Positions 1-8,526 of a stretch of 64,000 nucleotides of DNA are shown here, one piece after another. The stretch lies in assembly GCA_016788565.1 (NCBI GenBank), contig JAEUSP010000055.1:1-64000 (forward strand), written 5' to 3'. Numbering within the stretch: the first letter of the stretch is position 1; every line of letters starts with the position of its first letter. This DNA comes from Chlorobiota bacterium (GTDB lineage: Bacteria; Bacteroidota; Ignavibacteria; OLB7). The position numbers and the translations under genes were made by a program. Below the pieces are notes generated by a model that was not told the origin of the DNA, made no database searches, and saw only the letters and a program-made list of their open reading frames with translations.

Positions 1-1
1 C

Positions 2-211
2 AACCCAACCATATCAACCCTACAATTAATCTACCAGCTATCCAACCAAGAGGAGCGATTGATAGTGAGTGATTTGTTGGGGAAGGTTGTGCTATCAACA
101 ACACTTCCCGCCGAAACCACCGAAGCCACACTAAACCTAAGTGAACTCCCCGCCGGAACATATTTCTGCCGATTGGGGGGGGAGGTGCGGGTGATGGTGG
201 TGGCACGGTAA
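2..211 (+). CDS. C-terminal fragment of a T9SS-secreted protein (sorting domain)
   Basis: Only the last 69 codons lie in the window, open from base 2 to the TAA at 209-211. The translation starts NPTISTLQLIYQLS and contains LIVSDLLGKVVLS and LPAGTYFCRL. This is the beta-sandwich pattern of a type A T9SS C-terminal sorting domain (N-P, then a D-x-x-G-K-V strand, then L-x-x-G-x-Y). Such domains direct passage through the outer membrane via the T9SS. The function of the missing N-terminal part cannot be told. A hairpin at 242-271 probably ends the transcript. The family call is inferred from motif pattern only. Confidence 0.75.
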   Translation, partial: NPTISTLQLIYQLSNQEERLIVSDLLGKVVLSTTLPAETTEATLNLSELPAGTYFCRLGGEVRVMVVAR

Positions 212-241
212 GTAGGCTTGACCAAACAATATCTCTTCAAA

Positions 242-271
242 AAGGGAATACGTCTATTGGCGTATTCCCTT
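242..271 (+). terminator. Hairpin terminator after the T9SS cargo fragment
   Basis: An 11-bp perfect stem (242-252 with 261-271, AAGGGAATACG) closes an 8-nt loop 30 bases after the stop codon. The run of T that follows is weak, so termination strength is uncertain. Confidence 0.6.
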
Positions 272-301
272 GCTGTTGCTACTCCGTCGCACGGCTCGCC
301 C

Positions 302-309
302 TATATTGC
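302..309 (+). promoter_or_regulatory. Candidate -7 promoter element TATATTGC
   Basis: It fits the TAnnTTnG pattern that recurs before genes in this window. It sits 33 bases before the ATG at 343. No TTG is found at the usual 17-nt spacing. Confidence 0.4.
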
Positions 310-342
310 CGCCAGAAAAAATCCTCACCAAGCAACCTGACC

Positions 343-1071
343 ATGCCCTCCAACATCATTAAAGGCCTCACCGTTCACTTCCGTGCTGCGCGGTTGATTC
401 TGCGGGATGCGGAGGTCCGCCGCTGTGCGCAACGCCCGTTGCTTGTCAATATCCTGCTGATGATCGTCGGGCTTCCGCTTGGTGTCTGGGGGGCGATTGA
501 GCTTTCCGGATTGCTGGTTAGCGGCGATGGATTGCTGGCCGCTGTTGCCCGAACATTCCTGCAAATCCTGGGGGCTGCCATTGGTGTCTTCGTCTCCTTC
601 TTTCTGCTTCTGCTGATCGGCAGCGCGATTGCCGGGCCGCTGAACTCCAAACTTTCACTTGCGGTGGAGCAACATCTGCGCGGGCCGGGATTCCGTGCCG
701 GAGATACTTCGCTGATGCAGGACGCTGCCCGCAGCGTGGCGTTTTCGCTGGGGCGGCTGGTGATGTTTGTGCTGTGCTATCCCCCAATTTTCTTTACTCA
801 GTTTATCCCCGGCATCGGGTTCATCCTGTTTCCGGCGTTGTCGCTGCTCTATGCAGCTGTGGTTCTTTCGCTTGACTTCAGCGATTACGTGTTCGAGCGG
901 CACTTCACCACCTTCCGCCAGAAAGTCCGCCATGTTTGGGGGCGGAAGTCACTCTATTTCGGGTTTGGCGGCGGGCTGGCGTTGCTGCTGCTGATCCCCC
1001 TTGCGGGTTTTGTGATATTACCGGTTGGCGTTGTTGGCGCAACAATGCTCTACGTCGAAGAAACGTCATAA
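343..1071 (+). CDS. EI24/CysZ-like integral membrane protein
   Basis: 242 residues with about four to five strongly hydrophobic segments, near residues 36-56, 75-105, 140-180 and 208-238. The overall pattern, with the GLTVHFRAARLIL start and a central FSLGRLVMFVLCYPPIFF segment, resembles the EI24/CysZ family (DUF540) of inner-membrane proteins. CysZ members move sulfate. No sulfate-assimilation gene is adjacent, so transport of sulfate is not supported here. The ATG at 343 is the first in frame after a -7-like TATATTGC at 302-309. It is followed by secA but separated from it by about 190 bases with a separate promoter. Confidence 0.65.
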   Translation: MPSNIIKGLTVHFRAARLILRDAEVRRCAQRPLLVNILLMIVGLPLGVWGAIELSGLLVSGDGLLAAVARTFLQILGAAIGVFVSFFLLLLIGSAIAGPLNSKLSLAVEQHLRGPGFRAGDTSLMQDAARSVAFSLGRLVMFVLCYPPIFFTQFIPGIGFILFPALSLLYAAVVLSLDFSDYVFERHFTTFRQKVRHVWGRKSLYFGFGGGLALLLLIPLAGFVILPVGVVGATMLYVEETS

Positions 1072-1161
1072 GCCGAACCCAAGCCCGAAGCAAGCAGCCC
1101 CCACGGCAGGGTTGCTGGTTGCCTACTCCATCGCTTCCGCCTTCTTACAGTCTGTTCGTTG

Positions 1162-1189
1162 TTGAAGCAACCGCCCTTCGGTATATTCG
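1162..1189 (+). promoter_or_regulatory. secA promoter: TTG-N17-TATATTCG
   Basis: TTG at 1162-1164 and TATATTCG at 1182-1189 are separated by exactly 17 nt, as in Bacteroidota-type housekeeping promoters. The secA ATG lies 72 bases downstream. Confidence 0.6.
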
Positions 1190-1261
1190 CCGTCTATCAC
1201 GTTCATGGCAGCACTCCGCTGCCCCTTTCAACATGGCAGGAACTCTGCCGGATATTGAACT

Positions 1262-4200
1262 ATGCTAAAGCTCTTAGAAAAAATCTTCGGTGCCAAGCGC
1301 GACAAAGATGTCCAAGCGTTGTACCCGATTGTTGACGAAATCAATGAAATCTTCGAGGAACTGCAATCGCTCAGTGATGAAGAGCTTCGCGGCAAAACCG
1401 ACGAGTTCCGCGCCTTGATCCGTGAGCGGATTCAGGAAGATGAGGACGCGCTTGCCGAAAAACAGGCGCGATTGAAGGAAGACATCACCGCCAACGAACG
1501 GGATCGCTTGTACGAAGAGATTGCCGACCTTCAGGCCAATATCTACGCCACCACCCAGGACACCCTGAACGAAATCCTTCCCGAAGCCTTTGCTGTGGTG
1601 AAGGAAGCCTGCCGCCGCCACGTTGGCAAACAGTGGGAAGCTGGCGGGGCGATGATTACTTGGGAGATGGTGCATTACGACGTGCAGTTGATTGGTGGCA
1701 TCGTGCTGCACCAGGGGAAAATTTCCGAAATGGCCACCGGCGAAGGAAAGACCCTTGTTGGAACCCTTCCAACATATCTGAACGCCCTTCCCGGGCGTGG
1801 CCTTCACATCATCACCGTCAACGATTACCTTGCCCGCCGCGACAGCGAGTGGATGGGGCCAATCTACAAATCCCTGGGGCTGACCGTTGGCTGCATTCAA
1901 TCCAGCCAGCCGCCACACACCCGCAAGCCACAGTACGAATGCGACATCACTTTTGGAACCAACAACGAGTTCGGCTTCGATTACCTGCGCGACAACATGT
2001 CGCAGCGATCCGAGGACGTTGTGCAGCGACCACACAACTTTGCCATTGTGGATGAGGTTGACTCGGTGCTGATTGACGAAGCCCGCACCCCGCTTATCAT
2101 CAGTGGCCCAGTTCCCGACAGCGACGACCAGTCGTTCGATTTGATGAAGCCACGGGTGGAACGCTTGGTGCAGCTTCAACTTCGTGAAGTCAATAAAATG
2201 CTGGCCGAAGCCGAAGCAATTTTGGGAACCGGAAATCCTAAAACTCGCTCACAAGCTGGCGTTCACCTGCTGCGGGCAAATCGCGGAATGCCGAAAAACA
2301 ACAAGCTGATGAAGCTGTTGCAGGAAGGGGGAAACAAGCGACTGATGGAGGAAACCGAGCTTGAGTATCTGCGCGACAAAGGGGCACGGATGCACGAAAT
2401 TGATGACGAGCTGTTCTACTCCATTGACGAAAAAAATCACACGATTGACCTTTCCGACCGTGGACGGCAAGGGATTGCCAGCGCGGGGGAAGACCCCGAC
2501 ATCTTCCTGATTCCCGACCTTGCTTCCGAACTCAGCAGCATTGATGGCGGCGACGACCCAGCCGACACAAAACTGACCCGCCGCGAAGAAGCAATGCGCC
2601 GCTTTGCCGAACGGAGCGATCGCATCCACACCGTCACCCAGCTCTTGCGGGCTTACTCACTGTACGAGCGCGACGTGGAGTATGTGGTGGATGAGGGGAA
2701 AATCAAAATTGTGGACACCTTCACGGGGCGTATCCTTGAAGGCCGACGCTACAGCGAAGGGCTGCACCAGGCAATCGAGGCCAAAGAGTCGGTGCATGTG
2801 GAAGAGGACACCCAGACCTTTGCCACCGTCACCATCCAGAACTACTTCCGCTTGTACAAAAAATTAGCCGGCATGACCGGTACGGCCGAAACCGAGGAAG
2901 GGGAGTTCGCCCAGATTTACAAGCTGGATGTGGTGGTGATCCCCACCAACCGTCCGATTGCCCGCAACGACATGAACGACTTGATCTACCGCACCAAACG
3001 CGCCAAATACAACGCGGTGATGCAGGAGATTGAGCGGATGCGCCAGCTTGGCCGCCCGGTTCTGGTGGGTACAACCAGCGTGGATGTCAGCGAAACAATC
3101 AGCCGGATGCTGCAACGCGCCAAAATTCCCCACAACGTCCTGAACGCCAAGCAGCACGAACGTGAGGCCGAAGTTGTTGCCAACGCAGGGCTGAAAGGGG
3201 CCGTCACGATTGCCACCAACATGGCCGGTCGCGGAACCGACATCAAGCTGGGGCCCGGCGTGCGCGAGCTTGGCGGCTTGCATATTCTGGGAACCGAACG
3301 CCACGAATCGCGCCGCATTGACCGCCAGCTTCGTGGACGCGCTGGCCGCCAGGGGGATCCGGGGTCGTCGCAGTTTTACATTTCGCTGGAAGACAACCTG
3401 ATGCGCCTGTTCGGTGGCGACCGCATCACCCGGTGGATGGAGAAAGTGAGTTCCGCCGATGACGTGCTGGAATCCCCGATGCTTACCAAAGCGGTGGAGC
3501 GTGCGCAGAAAAAAGTGGAGGAGAACAACTTCGCAATCCGCAAACGCTTGTTGGAATACGACGACGTGATGAACCAACAGCGCGAAGTAATCTACGACCG
3601 CCGCCGCCACGCACTGCACGGCGAACGCCTGAAAAATGAGGTGTTCGATTACGTGGAAGAGTGGGTTGACACGCTGGCCGAAGCGCACTTCCCCGATGGC
3701 ATGTATCTGCTCCGCAACGAAATCCGCGTGCGGATGCTGATTGATATCGAGGTCTCACCCGAACGCGCCCAAGAGCTTGGGAAAGAAGCGTTGAAGGGGA
3801 AGATTCTGGAAGCAGCAATGGACACCTACAACCGGAAGGAGCAACGCCTGACAAGCGACTTCATGGCCCAACTGGAACGCTTTGCCATGCTGCACGTGAT
3901 TGACGACAAGTGGCGCGAACACCTGCGGGCGATGGATGAACTGAAGGAGGGTATCCACCTCCGCTCGTTCAGCCAACGCGACCCGCTGGTGGAGTACAAG
4001 AAGGAGGCCTACGGCCTGTTCACCCAGTTGATTTCCGACATCAACTTGGAGGTGATTAACCTTGTGTTCCGCTACGAGCCGGAGCTTCGGATGCGCCAGC
4101 CGGAACCGCAACGCCGCCGCCCGATTGGGACCGCAACCGACGGAATGCCACGCCAACGCAACAACGTCTCGGCAAGCCGCCCGCTTAACTACACCCACCG

Positions 4201-4417
4201 CAGCGCAACCGGAATGGGGATGGCAGCAACCACAGCTGAAGAGATGGAGTCGGCGGCGGCGGCAGTGGAGTCGGGCGAAGAGCCAGCACCACAGCGTGGC
4301 GCGGACACGCAACCAACAATCCAGCAAGTGCTGCGCGACCAGCCAAAAATTGGCCGCAACGACCCCTGCTACTGCGGCAGCGGAAAAAAATTCAAGCAAT
4401 GCCACGGGCGTTCTTGA
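1262..4417 (+). CDS. secA: Preprotein translocase ATPase SecA
   Basis: 1051 residues. SecA is the cytosolic motor that pushes unfolded preproteins through SecYEG using ATP. Walker A MATGEGKT is at residues 157-164, the DEVD Walker B near 264 (followed by SVLIDEARTPLIISG), and the second nucleotide-binding half carries NMAGRGTDI and a QLRGRAGRQGDPG motif. The C-terminal zinc site is intact (C1036, C1038, C1047, H1048). The protein is longer than the roughly 900 residues of E. coli SecA. Extra sequence lies in the preprotein-binding region (about residues 285-390), as often in Bacteroidota/Chlorobi SecA, and in a Q/R-rich linker before the zinc domain. ATG 1262 is preceded by a good promoter. 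It will export the many signal-peptide proteins in this window. Confidence 0.98.
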   Translation: MLKLLEKIFGAKRDKDVQALYPIVDEINEIFEELQSLSDEELRGKTDEFRALIRERIQEDEDALAEKQARLKEDITANERDRLYEEIADLQANIYATTQDTLNEILPEAFAVVKEACRRHVGKQWEAGGAMITWEMVHYDVQLIGGIVLHQGKISEMATGEGKTLVGTLPTYLNALPGRGLHIITVNDYLARRDSEWMGPIYKSLGLTVGCIQSSQPPHTRKPQYECDITFGTNNEFGFDYLRDNMSQRSEDVVQRPHNFAIVDEVDSVLIDEARTPLIISGPVPDSDDQSFDLMKPRVERLVQLQLREVNKMLAEAEAILGTGNPKTRSQAGVHLLRANRGMPKNNKLMKLLQEGGNKRLMEETELEYLRDKGARMHEIDDELFYSIDEKNHTIDLSDRGRQGIASAGEDPDIFLIPDLASELSSIDGGDDPADTKLTRREEAMRRFAERSDRIHTVTQLLRAYSLYERDVEYVVDEGKIKIVDTFTGRILEGRRYSEGLHQAIEAKESVHVEEDTQTFATVTIQNYFRLYKKLAGMTGTAETEEGEFAQIYKLDVVVIPTNRPIARNDMNDLIYRTKRAKYNAVMQEIERMRQLGRPVLVGTTSVDVSETISRMLQRAKIPHNVLNAKQHEREAEVVANAGLKGAVTIATNMAGRGTDIKLGPGVRELGGLHILGTERHESRRIDRQLRGRAGRQGDPGSSQFYISLEDNLMRLFGGDRITRWMEKVSSADDVLESPMLTKAVERAQKKVEENNFAIRKRLLEYDDVMNQQREVIYDRRRHALHGERLKNEVFDYVEEWVDTLAEAHFPDGMYLLRNEIRVRMLIDIEVSPERAQELGKEALKGKILEAAMDTYNRKEQRLTSDFMAQLERFAMLHVIDDKWREHLRAMDELKEGIHLRSFSQRDPLVEYKKEAYGLFTQLISDINLEVINLVFRYEPELRMRQPEPQRRRPIGTATDGMPRQRNNVSASRPLNYTHRSATGMGMAATTAEEMESAAAAVESGEEPAPQRGADTQPTIQQVLRDQPKIGRNDPCYCGSGKKFKQCHGRS

Positions 4418-4524
4418 TCGCTATACTTGAACCGGCCTCGCCTCCATTGTTGGTGCGGGGCCGGCTCACCTTTTCTGCTTGTTTCCCGCTTGTTTCCGCG
4501 ACCTGCTCTCCTTCCAACAAACCA

Positions 4525-5046
4525 ATGCCGCAATCGTTCCGCTTCCGCCTGCTTCTGCTTCCGCTGCTGATTCTTTTCATCCAGCACCAGGCATCATCGC
4601 AAGGTGGCGCAACACCATCATCGGGTGGGAGCATTGGTGGGGTGTATGATTTCACCGCTGGCGTTGGCTTCTCGATGGAGGTGAATATCTGGGGTGCGGT
4701 TGCGCGCCCCGGTCGGTACAAAGTCGCTTCTTCCACCACGCTGCTGCAACTGATCTCCTACGCTGGCGGACCTTCCGCCGGGCAAACTGGATCCAAGCCA
4801 AAACTTGATGAAGTCCGCGTTGTGCATGACCTAACGGTGGATAGCACCATCCGCAACTCCATCCAAGTCTATGATCTTGTCCGGTACCAACAAACTGCCG
4901 ACACCACGCTCAATCCCAAGCTCTATCCAAACGATACCGTTATCATCCCCGAAGAGGAGAACACCTTCAATGAAGTGCTGGCGGTGATTCGGGATGTTGG
5001 GCTGGTGCTTGTCTCCATTTTAACCATCTACAACGGGGTCAAATAA
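4525..5046 (+). CDS. Exported SLBB-domain protein
   Basis: 173 residues from ATG 4525. An upstream in-frame ATG at 4399 overlaps the end of secA and lacks a signal peptide, whereas 4525 gives a clear one (MPQSFRFRLLLLPLLILF..., likely cut after about residue 26). The region VNIWGAVARPGRYKVASSTT followed by LLQLISYAGGPSAG is a soluble-ligand-binding beta-grasp (SLBB) domain, as found in polysaccharide-export (Wza-like) proteins. A hydrophobic segment near the C-terminus (VIRDVGLVLVSILTIYNGV) could insert in a membrane. There is no Wza-type poly_export domain and no neighbouring polysaccharide genes, so the substrate is unknown. A possible weak promoter (TATACTTG) lies near 4421. Confidence 0.7.
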   Translation: MPQSFRFRLLLLPLLILFIQHQASSQGGATPSSGGSIGGVYDFTAGVGFSMEVNIWGAVARPGRYKVASSTTLLQLISYAGGPSAGQTGSKPKLDEVRVVHDLTVDSTIRNSIQVYDLVRYQQTADTTLNPKLYPNDTVIIPEEENTFNEVLAVIRDVGLVLVSILTIYNGVK

Positions 5047-5050
5047 CTCC

Positions 5051-6367
5051 ATGAACACATTGTGCCGACGCTCCTTTGGCTTGGCAGCAAGCCGCTTGGT
5101 AGCCATGCTTCTTCTGTTCGCTCTGTTCGTTGTTGGCTGCGGCGGCGATTCCGCCGGCGATGGCCGCTCGAAAGAAGGGAAAACCGTGCTGAAATTCTGG
5201 CACTTCTGGTCCGAACCAACCCAGAAAGCTGCGTTGATGGAACGGATCAAAGCCTTTGAAGCAGAAAACCCCGACACCTACGTGGAGCTTTCCGAACTGA
5301 GCTGGAACGATGGGAAAGCAAAGCTGCAACTTGCCTTCAACTCCGCCACCGCCCCCGATGTGCTGGAGCTTGGAAGCGATTGGGTGGCGCAGTTCAGCAG
5401 TGCCGGTGTGTTGGCCAACCAAAAGGGGATGGCCGGCGATAACGAGTCCCGATTCTCACCGGAAGTTCTTGCCCCCGGGCAATGGAACGGGGGTATCTAT
5501 GCCTGGCCCTGGGTGGTGGATTCGCGGGTACTCTATTTCAACAAAACCCTTCTTGCTTCCGTCGGGGCCGACACCACCAAAACCGACACCCTTTGGAGTG
5601 ATGTGCTGGCAAAAGCGGAGCAGATAAAAGCCAAGTATCCCCAGCAATACGGCTTCGGCGCAAACGGGCCGGATCAGCATCGGCTCTACAAAAAAATCAT
5701 CCCCTTCTTCTGGTCCAACGGCGGCCAGGTGTTGGATGCCGCTGGCGTTCCGGTTGTCAACTCACCCCAAAATATCCAAGCGTTGGAAGCCTATCTGGAG
5801 CTTGCCCGCACCGGGTTGGTGGAAACCCAAAAAGCGTTGGATCAGCAGTTTGTGCAGGGGAACGTCGGTTTCTGGATTTCGGGACCCTGGCTTGCCGACC
5901 GCATCCGCAAGGACAACCCAGGGCTGCGGTTCGGATTGCAGGTGATGCCAGGGTTTGTTGGCCACCCAGCGGTGTCGTTTGGCGGGGGTGAGTATCTGGC
6001 AATCAACAACGCTTCCAAGCAGAAAGAAGCTGCAAAAAAATTAGTGGTGTTCCTGACTTCCGCGAAGCAATCGCTGGAGTTCTGCAAAACGCTTCCTGGC
6101 GGAATGACCCCTGCCGATCTTTCGGTTGGCGGGGATCCATTTCTGCAGAGTGAGGTTCGCAAGCATTTCACACTTCAGATGAAGGCGGCACGGTTCACAC
6201 CAGTGCATCCAAAGTGGTTGGATATCGAGACGATTATCGAGGAGGAAGTCTCCCAAGCAATTTTGGGGGAGAAAGAAGCCGCGCAAGCCTTGAACGATGC
6301 CCAATATCGCCTGGTCCAACTCATCAACGGCGAAGCCAGCAACGCAGCAGAAACAGCAGGGCATTGA
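5051..6367 (+). CDS. Extracellular solute-binding lipoprotein (sugar ABC type, family 1)
   Basis: 438 residues. The N-terminus has a lipoprotein signal with lipobox VVGC at C30. The mature part reads VLKFWHFWSEPTQKAALMER..., the usual opening of family 1 (maltose/sn-glycerol-3-phosphate type) binding proteins. A later segment, QQFVQGNVGFWISGPWLADRIR, is a typical hinge/ligand region. It starts four bases after the SLBB gene stop, so the two are probably co-transcribed. No permease or ATPase genes are beside it, so it is an orphan binding protein here and the ligand is unknown. Family assignment is confident; sugar specificity is not. Confidence 0.85.
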   Translation: MNTLCRRSFGLAASRLVAMLLLFALFVVGCGGDSAGDGRSKEGKTVLKFWHFWSEPTQKAALMERIKAFEAENPDTYVELSELSWNDGKAKLQLAFNSATAPDVLELGSDWVAQFSSAGVLANQKGMAGDNESRFSPEVLAPGQWNGGIYAWPWVVDSRVLYFNKTLLASVGADTTKTDTLWSDVLAKAEQIKAKYPQQYGFGANGPDQHRLYKKIIPFFWSNGGQVLDAAGVPVVNSPQNIQALEAYLELARTGLVETQKALDQQFVQGNVGFWISGPWLADRIRKDNPGLRFGLQVMPGFVGHPAVSFGGGEYLAINNASKQKEAAKKLVVFLTSAKQSLEFCKTLPGGMTPADLSVGGDPFLQSEVRKHFTLQMKAARFTPVHPKWLDIETIIEEEVSQAILGEKEAAQALNDAQYRLVQLINGEASNAAETAGH

Positions 6368-6394
6368 TAAAAACCTTTAGCCGTACTCACACCA

Positions 6395-7540
6395 ATGAAA
6401 CAACACGGATTCTCAACACGCGCAATCCATGCCGGACAGGAGCCAGAGGCCGTTACCGGCGCGGTGAACGTTCCCATTTTTCAAACCTCCACCTACGCCC
6501 AACAAGGGATTGGCGACCACAAGGGGTTCGAGTACGCCCGAACCCACCACCCAACGCGGTTCGCGCTGGAGCAATGCCTTGCCGAGCTTGAAGGGGGGAC
6601 TCACGGCTTTGCGTTTGGCAGCGGTTTAGCGGCGATTGATGCGGTGATGCGGCTGCTTCCCCCGGGCGCGCACGTTGTTGCTGGGGACGACATGTACGGC
6701 GGCACATTCCGGCTGTTCGATAAGGTGCTGAAGCCGCTGGGATACCGTTTCACTTACGTTGATTTCCGCGACGTTGAAGCGGTGCGCGCTGCCGTGGCTC
6801 CCGAAACCGGGATGATCTACGCCGAAACCCCCACCAACCCGATGATGCGCCTGTGCGACCTTCAAGCGATTGCCGATGTTGCCCGCGATTCGGGGGCGAT
6901 GATGGTGGTGGATAACACCTTTATGACCCCCTACCTGCAAACCCCGCTATCGCTTGGCGCAAGCATCGTTCTTCACTCCACCACCAAATATCTTGGCGGC
7001 CACAGCGACCTGATTGGTGGGGCAGTCGTCACCGCCGATGCTGGAATTGCCGAGCGGCTGAAGTTTCTGCAGAACGCCTGCGGCGCGGTCCCCGGCCCAA
7101 TGGATTGCTACCTGACGCTCCGCTCGCTAAAAACGCTGGCGGTTCGGATGGATCGCCACTGCGCCAACGCCCAGAAAGTGGCGGAGTATCTTGCCAGCCA
7201 CCCAGAGTTCGGCGCGGTTCACTACCCGGGGCTTCCCGATTTTCCGCAGCATGAGCTTGCCCTGCGGCAGATGCGTGGGTTCGGCGGGATGATCTCCACC
7301 GACCTCGGCTCGCTGGAAAAAGCGCGTTCCTTCTGCGCAGCCGTAAAAGTTTTCGCCTTTGCCGAATCGCTTGGTGGGGTGGAGTCGTTGCTCTGCCACC
7401 CAGTCTCGATGACCCACGGCTCCGTTCCCCCGGAAACCCGCCAACGCTTGGGCATCACCGATGGTCTTGTCCGCTTCTCGGTCGGCATTGAAGACGCAGA
7501 GGACTTGATTGCAGACATTAAGCAAGCAATGGAGGCGTAG
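6395..7540 (+). CDS. Cys/Met metabolism PLP-dependent enzyme (cystathionine gamma-synthase/lyase type)
   Basis: 381 residues. The protein shows the family's STRAIHAGQEPE N-terminus, FGSGLAAIDAVMRLL, YAETPTNPMMRL and VVDNTFMTPYLQTP. The PLP-binding lysine is K198 in HSTTKYLGGHSD. C-terminal SLGGVESLLCHPVSMTH fits gamma-synthase, gamma-lyase and methionine gamma-lyase alike. These enzymes act in transsulfuration, joining or splitting cystathionine or releasing thiols. Which reaction is run here cannot be decided from sequence. ATG 6395 gives the standard family length. The gene follows the binding-lipoprotein gene by 27 bases but no functional link is evident. Confidence 0.9.
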   Translation: MKQHGFSTRAIHAGQEPEAVTGAVNVPIFQTSTYAQQGIGDHKGFEYARTHHPTRFALEQCLAELEGGTHGFAFGSGLAAIDAVMRLLPPGAHVVAGDDMYGGTFRLFDKVLKPLGYRFTYVDFRDVEAVRAAVAPETGMIYAETPTNPMMRLCDLQAIADVARDSGAMMVVDNTFMTPYLQTPLSLGASIVLHSTTKYLGGHSDLIGGAVVTADAGIAERLKFLQNACGAVPGPMDCYLTLRSLKTLAVRMDRHCANAQKVAEYLASHPEFGAVHYPGLPDFPQHELALRQMRGFGGMISTDLGSLEKARSFCAAVKVFAFAESLGGVESLLCHPVSMTHGSVPPETRQRLGITDGLVRFSVGIEDAEDLIADIKQAMEA

Positions 7541-7601
7541 GGGGGAACGGTGCACAGTGTGCGCCGACAAAAGCAGAGTGCTGGAGCAACAAGCCAATTC
7601 T

Positions 7602-7690
7602 TAGCCCCAACGGGGCGACCCACGCCAGCCCAGGGCAGCGCCCTAGGTGTCAGGCCAGAAAACGAACCCAAGCCCTGAAGGGGCGGCTCA
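7602..7690. repeat. Palindrome-rich intergenic repeat (CCCCAACGGGG / CCAGGGCAGCGCCCT type)
   Basis: The stretch contains GCCCCAACGGGGC, CAGGGCAGCGCCCT and AGCCCTGAAGGGGCGG, three short imperfect palindromes in a row. Sequences of this style recur as dispersed intergenic repeats in many environmental genomes. It is followed by a simple run based on CTGACCACTGACC before the SDR gene. No coding potential is seen between 7541 and 7769. Confidence 0.55.
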
Positions 7691-7769
7691 AATCGGCCAC
7701 CTCCGTTTTGGCTGACGACCCCTTTTTCTGGATTGACCAACTGACCACTGACCAAGAACAACTGACGAA

Positions 7770-8513
7770 ATGTTCAAACACGCAATAATTGTGGGTGCCT
7801 CGGCGGGGATTGGGGCGGCATTAGCCAAGCAGCTTGGAATGGCCGGTTGCGCCGTGGCGTTGGTTGCCCGGCGGGGTGATGAAATTGAGCAGCTTGCCGC
7901 AGAAATCAACACTACCGCAAAGCAACCCCTGGCCCGCGCCTACCAGCACGATGTGCTGAATGTTGATGAGGTGGAGGGGCTGTTCCAGGAGATCACCCGC
8001 GACATCGGCGGGCTGGATTTGATTGTCTTTGCCGCAGGGGTGATGCCAACGGTCGCGCCGGATGAGTACAACATCCAGAAAGATGCCTTGATCCTTGATG
8101 TGAACGTGCGGGGTGCGTTTGCCTGGCTGAACGAAGCTGCGCGACGGTTCGAGCGGGTGAAGCGTGGGACCATCGTCGGCATCTCCTCCATCGCCGGCGA
8201 CCGCGGGCGGCGCGGCAACCCGGCCTACTGCACCAGCAAGGCCGCGCTGAACACCTACCTTGAATCGCTGCGCAATCGCATTGCCCGTTTTGGTGTGAAA
8301 GTTGTTGTGGCCAAGCCAGGTTTTGTGGATACCGACATGACCAAAGGGCTGCCCGGGTTGTTCTGGCTGATCACAGCCCAACGCGCGGCGGAATTAATTT
8401 TGAAGGCGGCAAAACGGGGGAAGAAAACCGCCTACATTCCCGCACGGTGGCGGTTTGTTGGGTTGGTGATTCGATTCTTCCCATCCTTCATTTTCCGGCG
8501 GCTGAATATCTGA
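7770..8513 (+). CDS. Short-chain dehydrogenase/reductase (DprE2-like position)
   Basis: 247 residues. The NAD(P)-binding motif GASAGIGA is at 9-16, and the catalytic serine region SSIAG is followed by Y153-x3-K157 (YCTSK), so the classical SDR triad is present. A hydrophobic C-terminal tail (FVGLVIRFFPSFIFRRL) suggests membrane association. The next gene, almost abutting, is a DprE1-like FAD oxidase. In mycobacteria DprE1 and DprE2 (an SDR) together epimerise decaprenyl-phosphoribose to the arabinose form. The adjacency suggests a similar two-step oxidation/reduction of a polyprenyl-linked sugar, but this is inference from family and context. Confidence 0.85.
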   Translation: MFKHAIIVGASAGIGAALAKQLGMAGCAVALVARRGDEIEQLAAEINTTAKQPLARAYQHDVLNVDEVEGLFQEITRDIGGLDLIVFAAGVMPTVAPDEYNIQKDALILDVNVRGAFAWLNEAARRFERVKRGTIVGISSIAGDRGRRGNPAYCTSKAALNTYLESLRNRIARFGVKVVVAKPGFVDTDMTKGLPGLFWLITAQRAAELILKAAKRGKKTAYIPARWRFVGLVIRFFPSFIFRRLNI

Positions 8514-8526
8514 CGTGCAACACCCC

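Noticed and set aside
2864-3688. 274-codon minus-strand ORF
   Set aside because: Antisense to secA with no independent evidence.
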